From positions 186,001-250,000 of the forward strand of contig JAITLV010000126.1 of NCBI GenBank assembly GCA_031277685.1: 64,000 nucleotides of DNA. Direction: 5' to 3'. Of this stretch, positions 60,412 to 64,000 are shown piece by piece. The stretch's first letter is position 1, and each line of letters opens with the position of its first letter. The position numbers and the translations under genes were made by a program. Under the pieces are notes generated by a model. The model was not told where the DNA came from, searched no databases, and saw nothing but the letters and a program-made list of their open reading frames with translations. This stretch comes from Sphingobacterium sp. (lineage in GTDB: Bacteria; Bacteroidota; Bacteroidia; Sphingobacteriales; Sphingobacteriaceae).

Positions 60412-61935
60412 ATGAAAAAGCCCCTATCCCTTACGATCCTCCTTTCTTCAAGTCTGGCGATGACACTTCCCCTGACTTCAATGGCACAAAAACTGAGTAA
60501 GCCTAATGTCATCTATATTTATGCCGATGATCTTGGCTTTGGCGATCTGAGTAGCTATGGTGCCAAACAGATCGAAACTCCAAACCTCGATAAATTGGCT
60601 CATAGTGGTACACGTTTTACCAATGCGCACAGTACTTCTGCGACTTGTACCCCATCCCGTTTTGCTTTAATGACTGGTACCTATCCCTGGCGCCAGGACG
60701 GAACGGGTATACTTCCTGGGGATGCGAAACTGATTGTACCAACGGACAAAATTACCTTGCCAAAAGTATTTAAAAACGCCGGGTATGCAACAGCAATCGT
60801 TGGCAAATGGCATATGGGTCTAGGCAACGAAGTCAAAAAAGACTGGAATGCCGCCATCAAGCCCGGCCCCAATGATGTAGGTTTTGATTACTCCTTTATC
60901 TTTCCTGCGACAGCCGATCGTGTTCCAACAGTATTTTTAGAGAATGATCAGGTTGTTGCAACTGAAGCAAATGATCCCATCCTTGTCGATTACGAAAAAA
61001 AGATCGGTAATGACCCTACGGGTAAGGAACATCCCGAGTTGCTCAAAATGCAGTCCTCGCCTGGACAAGGACATAACCAGACCATTATCAATGGAATCGG
61101 AAGAATTGGCTACATGAGCGGCGGTACTCGTGCTCGCTGGGTAGACGAAGAGGTTTCCACAACCTTTCTACATAAAGCTCAGGATTTTATTTCACAACAT
61201 CAGGACAAACCCTTCTTCCTTTATTTCTGCCTGACAGAACCACATGTACCACGTATGCCTGCGACTCAATTTAAAGGAAAAAGTAAACTTGGCTACCGTG
61301 GTGATGCAATCCTCCAGCTGGATTGGACTGTTGGACAAATTCAACAGCAATTACAACTACTGGGAATGGACAAAAACACCATTATTATTTTCAGTAGTGA
61401 CAACGGCCCCGTATTGGATGATGGGTATGTAGATGGCACTGTGGCTCAACTCAATGGACATCAACCAGCAGGACCGCTTAGAGGTGGTAAATATAGCATC
61501 TTTGAAGGTGGCACACGTGTTCCCTTTATTGTTAGTGGAAATGGCGTCGCTAAAGGCAAGGTTTCCAATGCACTGATCAGCCAAATGGATCTATTGGCAA
61601 CAAGCGCCCAGTTAGTAGGTGTAAAATTAAAAGCTGACGAAGCTAAAGACAGTAAGGCTTTATTAAAAACCTTAACCGGTGAAGATCCAAAAGGGCGCAG
61701 CTCCATGATCCAACATGCTTACACCTTAGCGATTGTTAAGGATGACTGGAAATATATCGCACCCAACAACGGTACCCCTTATATGAAACTAACCGACACC
61801 GAAACAGGAAATCTCCCCGAGGATCAATTGTATGACCTTAAAAATGATATTGGTGAGAAAAACAACGTAGCTTCTAAATATCCTGAAAAAGTAGCCGAAT
61901 TGAAGCAATTATTGGAAGGAGAACGAAAAAAATGA
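60412..61935 (+). CDS. S1-type sulfatase, Cys form (arylsulfatase-like)
   Basis: An upstream TTG at 60403 exists, but the ATG at 60412 gives a clean signal peptide (MKKPLSLTILLSSSLAMTLP, then LTSMAQ). The sulfatase fold is complete. PNVIYIYADDLGFGDLSSYG supplies metal ligands Asp39 and Asp40. ATCTPSRFALMTG carries Cys79 in C-x-P-S-R, which must be converted to formylglycine. IVGKWHMGLG gives Lys and His, and IFSSDNGPV gives the last metal pair. It acts in the periplasm or at the surface and removes sulfate from glycans. No maturase gene is in the window. It overlaps the second sulfatase gene by 4 bases. Confidence 0.93.
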   Translation: MKKPLSLTILLSSSLAMTLPLTSMAQKLSKPNVIYIYADDLGFGDLSSYGAKQIETPNLDKLAHSGTRFTNAHSTSATCTPSRFALMTGTYPWRQDGTGILPGDAKLIVPTDKITLPKVFKNAGYATAIVGKWHMGLGNEVKKDWNAAIKPGPNDVGFDYSFIFPATADRVPTVFLENDQVVATEANDPILVDYEKKIGNDPTGKEHPELLKMQSSPGQGHNQTIINGIGRIGYMSGGTRARWVDEEVSTTFLHKAQDFISQHQDKPFFLYFCLTEPHVPRMPATQFKGKSKLGYRGDAILQLDWTVGQIQQQLQLLGMDKNTIIIFSSDNGPVLDDGYVDGTVAQLNGHQPAGPLRGGKYSIFEGGTRVPFIVSGNGVAKGKVSNALISQMDLLATSAQLVGVKLKADEAKDSKALLKTLTGEDPKGRSSMIQHAYTLAIVKDDWKYIAPNNGTPYMKLTDTETGNLPEDQLYDLKNDIGEKNNVASKYPEKVAELKQLLEGERKK

Positions 61936-63422
61936 AAAAGCAGGTAGGACTTGCCCTCATCCTATTGGGATGGGGGACTCTCTTTGCACAACAAAAGCAA
62001 ATGCGTAAAAGGCTGCCCAATATCATATTTTTCTATGCCGATGACTTGGGCTATGCGGAGACAGAACCATATGGACAAAAGTTGATCAAAACCCCCAACC
62101 TACAAACACTCGCGCAGGAAGGACTTCGTTTTATCAACCACTACACCAGTACTCCTGTCTGCGCCCCAGCACGCTGCATGTTATTAACGGGTAAACATGG
62201 TGGTCAATCTTATATCCGGGGAAATTACGAATTAGGTGGATTTGCCGATAGCCTGGAAGCTGGACAAATGCCATTACCCGAAGGAACCTTTACTATGGCT
62301 CACCTACTGAAAAAAGCTGGCTATCACACTGGAGCTATCGGAAAATGGGGCCTCGGCATGCAAAATACAACAGGTAGTCCCAATAAACAGGGCTTCGATT
62401 ATTTCTTTGGTTACCTGGATCAAAAGCAGGCCCATAATTACTACCCGAGTCACCTCTGGGAAAACGATAAAAAATACCCCCTGCAAAATCAGGAAAAATT
62501 CGTACATACACCACTCGATTCCACCAAAGCCACGACCAAAGACTTTGAACAGTTCAGCGGTAAACAGTATGCTCCAGAAATCATGACCGATAAAGCTTTG
62601 TCATTTATTGACAAGAACCGAAATCATCCTTTCTTCCTGTATTTACCTTATACGTTGCCCCATCTTTCTTTGCAGGTACCACAGGAATATGTGGACCGCT
62701 ATAAGGATCTCTTCCACGATCACCCCTACTATGGACAGGATGGCTATACCGCAACACGGTACCCAAGAGCTACCTACGCCGGTATGATTACCTATCTGGA
62801 TGATCAAGTGGGCCTGATCATGAAACATATCAAATCTCTGGGTCTGGATGACAATACGATCATACTGTTCTCCAGCGATAATGGTACAGGCTTTAACGGC
62901 GGTATTGATTACCGTTTTTTTAAAAGTGTCGATTCACTTAGAGGGCTAAAAATGGATGTTTTTGAAGGTGGTATCAAAGTTCCTCTGATTGTCCGCTGGC
63001 CCAAAACCATTAAAGCCAATACCCAAACAGACCTCATATCAGCACAATATGATCTAATGGCAACCTTTGGACAATTAGTCGGACAAGACCCAGGCAATAC
63101 CAACGGATTGTCCCTACTTCCTACCTGGCTTGGCCAAAAGAACCAGCAAAGCCATCCCTATCTTTACTTTGAATATCCCGAAAAGGGTGGTCAGGTAGCC
63201 ATACGCGAAGGACAATGGAAAGCGGTCAAATTGGATCTAAAAAATAATGCCAAAGCTAAATGGCAATTGTACAATCTGCAAACAGATCCCTGGGAAGAGG
63301 AAAATGTTGCCGATAAACACCCCGAATTACTTCCTCATTTTGATGAAATTGTCAAGACTGAACATCGTCCGGCGCATATAAAAGAATGGGAGATTATAGA
63401 TAATAAGCTGGTAAAAAAATAA
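61932..63422 (+). CDS. S1-type sulfatase, Cys form, second of the pair
   Basis: The signal is MKKQVGLALILLGWGTLFAQ. Active-site motifs are IIFFYADDLGYAETEPYG (Asp37, Asp38), TPVCAPARCMLLTG (Cys77 in C-A-P-A-R, the formylglycine site), AIGKWGLGMQ, and ILFSSDNGTGF. In the third motif Gly replaces the His of the common KWH, which points to a different sulfatase subfamily from its neighbour and so to a different sulfate position. The C-terminal part (LYNLQTDPWEEENVADKHPE) is typical. The start overlaps the previous stop (ATGA), so both enzymes are co-translated and likely act on one sulfated glycan. Confidence 0.92.
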   Translation: MKKQVGLALILLGWGTLFAQQKQMRKRLPNIIFFYADDLGYAETEPYGQKLIKTPNLQTLAQEGLRFINHYTSTPVCAPARCMLLTGKHGGQSYIRGNYELGGFADSLEAGQMPLPEGTFTMAHLLKKAGYHTGAIGKWGLGMQNTTGSPNKQGFDYFFGYLDQKQAHNYYPSHLWENDKKYPLQNQEKFVHTPLDSTKATTKDFEQFSGKQYAPEIMTDKALSFIDKNRNHPFFLYLPYTLPHLSLQVPQEYVDRYKDLFHDHPYYGQDGYTATRYPRATYAGMITYLDDQVGLIMKHIKSLGLDDNTIILFSSDNGTGFNGGIDYRFFKSVDSLRGLKMDVFEGGIKVPLIVRWPKTIKANTQTDLISAQYDLMATFGQLVGQDPGNTNGLSLLPTWLGQKNQQSHPYLYFEYPEKGGQVAIREGQWKAVKLDLKNNAKAKWQLYNLQTDPWEEENVADKHPELLPHFDEIVKTEHRPAHIKEWEIIDNKLVKK

Positions 63423-63453
63423 ATCTTATCCAGACTCATTTCGGTATCTGCTT

Positions 63454-63499
63454 AAAAACTTGGGTTGTCATGCTTGAAAACATAACAACCCAAGTTTTT
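63454..63499 (+). terminator. Strong intrinsic terminator of the sulfatase operon
   Basis: AAAAACTTGGGTTGT (63454-63468) pairs perfectly with ACAACCCAAGTTTTT (63485-63499), a 15-bp stem with T-tract. It begins 32 bases after the last sulfatase stop and separates this operon from the sigma-factor gene downstream. Confidence 0.9.
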
Positions 63500-63629
63500 T
63501 ATGTAACTTCGTTCCTAGCATCTGCGCCGGGAATTTGACTTGTATATATCCTACTGCATAACATTACATACCTTGCGATAGTCATTAGTTCCGACTTGGG
63601 GCAATAATAGAAATATCGATAACCAAAAA

Positions 63630-64000
63630 ATGCTTCAACTAGAGTCGCATATTAACGCTTTAAAAGAAGGGCATGAAAATGCACTATACTTTTTCATGGA
63701 TCATTTTGGTCACGCGTTACGTTACTTTGCCTTCTCCTATTTACGCAGTAAAACTGATGCCGAAGAAATTGTCTCTGATATATTTGTCAAGCTCTGGAAT
63801 AACAGGCAAAAAGTAGACAACTATGAAAGCCTCAAAGCATTTTTGTACATCGCCACAAAGAATGCCTGCATTGATATGAAAAGATCAACTCGATTCAAAA
63901 TGCAAACCGAAGAATTGGATATCCTGCAGAATCTATCCATTCCGGAAGACGACATTCTAAAAAAAATATTTAGGACAGAATTGACTGAATTATTGCTGAT
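63630..64000 (+). CDS. ECF RNA polymerase sigma factor, truncated by the right edge
   Basis: The visible 123 codons start MLQLESHINALKEGHENALY. Region 2 follows: ALRYFAFSYLRSKTDAEEIV, then SDIFVKLWNNRQKVDNYESL and KAFLYIATKNACIDMKRSTR, which contain the core-binding and -10 recognition helices. The linker toward region 4 begins (IPEDDILKKIFRTELTELLL) when the window ends. It resembles the FecI-like sigma factors that work with FecR-type anti-sigma proteins in SusCD loci. It lies beyond a strong terminator, so it more likely starts the next locus, although it could also serve the orphan FecR at 53890. Confidence 0.9.
   Translation, partial: MLQLESHINALKEGHENALYFFMDHFGHALRYFAFSYLRSKTDAEEIVSDIFVKLWNNRQKVDNYESLKAFLYIATKNACIDMKRSTRFKMQTEELDILQNLSIPEDDILKKIFRTELTELLL

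Overview
The window comes from a Bacteroidota chromosome, most likely a Sphingobacterium- or Pedobacter-like member of the Sphingobacteriaceae. The reasons are tandem SusC/SusD pairs with lipobox-bearing partners, DUF4249 and FAS1 lipoproteins, a FecR with an STN-type SusC, TAnnTTTG -7 promoter elements and very few Shine-Dalgarno sequences. The family assignment is inference.

Left third (1-18.4 kb) is accessory DNA. A minus-strand set (192-3409) holds small secreted or lipoprotein unknowns, a colicin-type immunity protein and a leucine-rich-repeat-like protein, and looks like an immunity or antitoxin array. It is followed by a DNA-damage cassette: dnaE2-type polymerase and dinB on the minus strand, with a LexA-like XRE/S24 repressor and an AlkB-like dioxygenase divergent on the plus strand. 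The shared promoter carries two tandem 21-bp operators. Next come a MerR-controlled YnfA/Cys-rich cassette, a SRAP (YedK/HMCES) gene that should start at a TTG codon, and an AT-rich block with a DUF3800 gene facing a three-gene operon. That operon encodes an AAA ATPase, a TOPRIM/OLD-like protein and a DUF262 protein, and is the best candidate for an uncharacterised defence system. A tRNA-Arg-like 3' end followed by a terminator hairpin (18421-18471) may be the right attachment site of the element.

Middle (18.6-25 kb): two unknown exported proteins, a decayed isochorismatase-family gene, a MacB/FtsX-type permease behind a convincing sigma-54 promoter with two tandem enhancer dyads, an esterase, and an array of six ATACTT-type boxes spaced one per helical turn.

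25.0-43.8 kb is one long minus-strand operon of eleven genes: SusC, SusD, FAS1 and a DUF5007-like protein, then a second SusC, SusD, FAS1 and a DUF5008/delta-60-repeat protein. It ends with two alkaline-phosphatase-fold/LamG lipoproteins that flank an M60 metallopeptidase. The M60 peptidase suggests that a host-type O-glycoprotein such as mucin is the target, which is inference.

44.4-53.6 kb holds a TonB receptor/DUF4249 pair, a LytS/LytTR-type two-component system, a Crp/Fnr regulator, an esterase and an EamA transporter. A 10-bp direct repeat with a 21-bp period lies upstream of the TonB receptor and has the geometry of a LytTR binding site.

53.9-63.4 kb is a second polysaccharide-utilisation-type locus: FecR, STN-SusC, SusD and two Cys-type sulfatases. 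It ends in a strong terminator and is followed by a truncated ECF sigma factor at the right edge. Sulfated glycans are the likely substrate.
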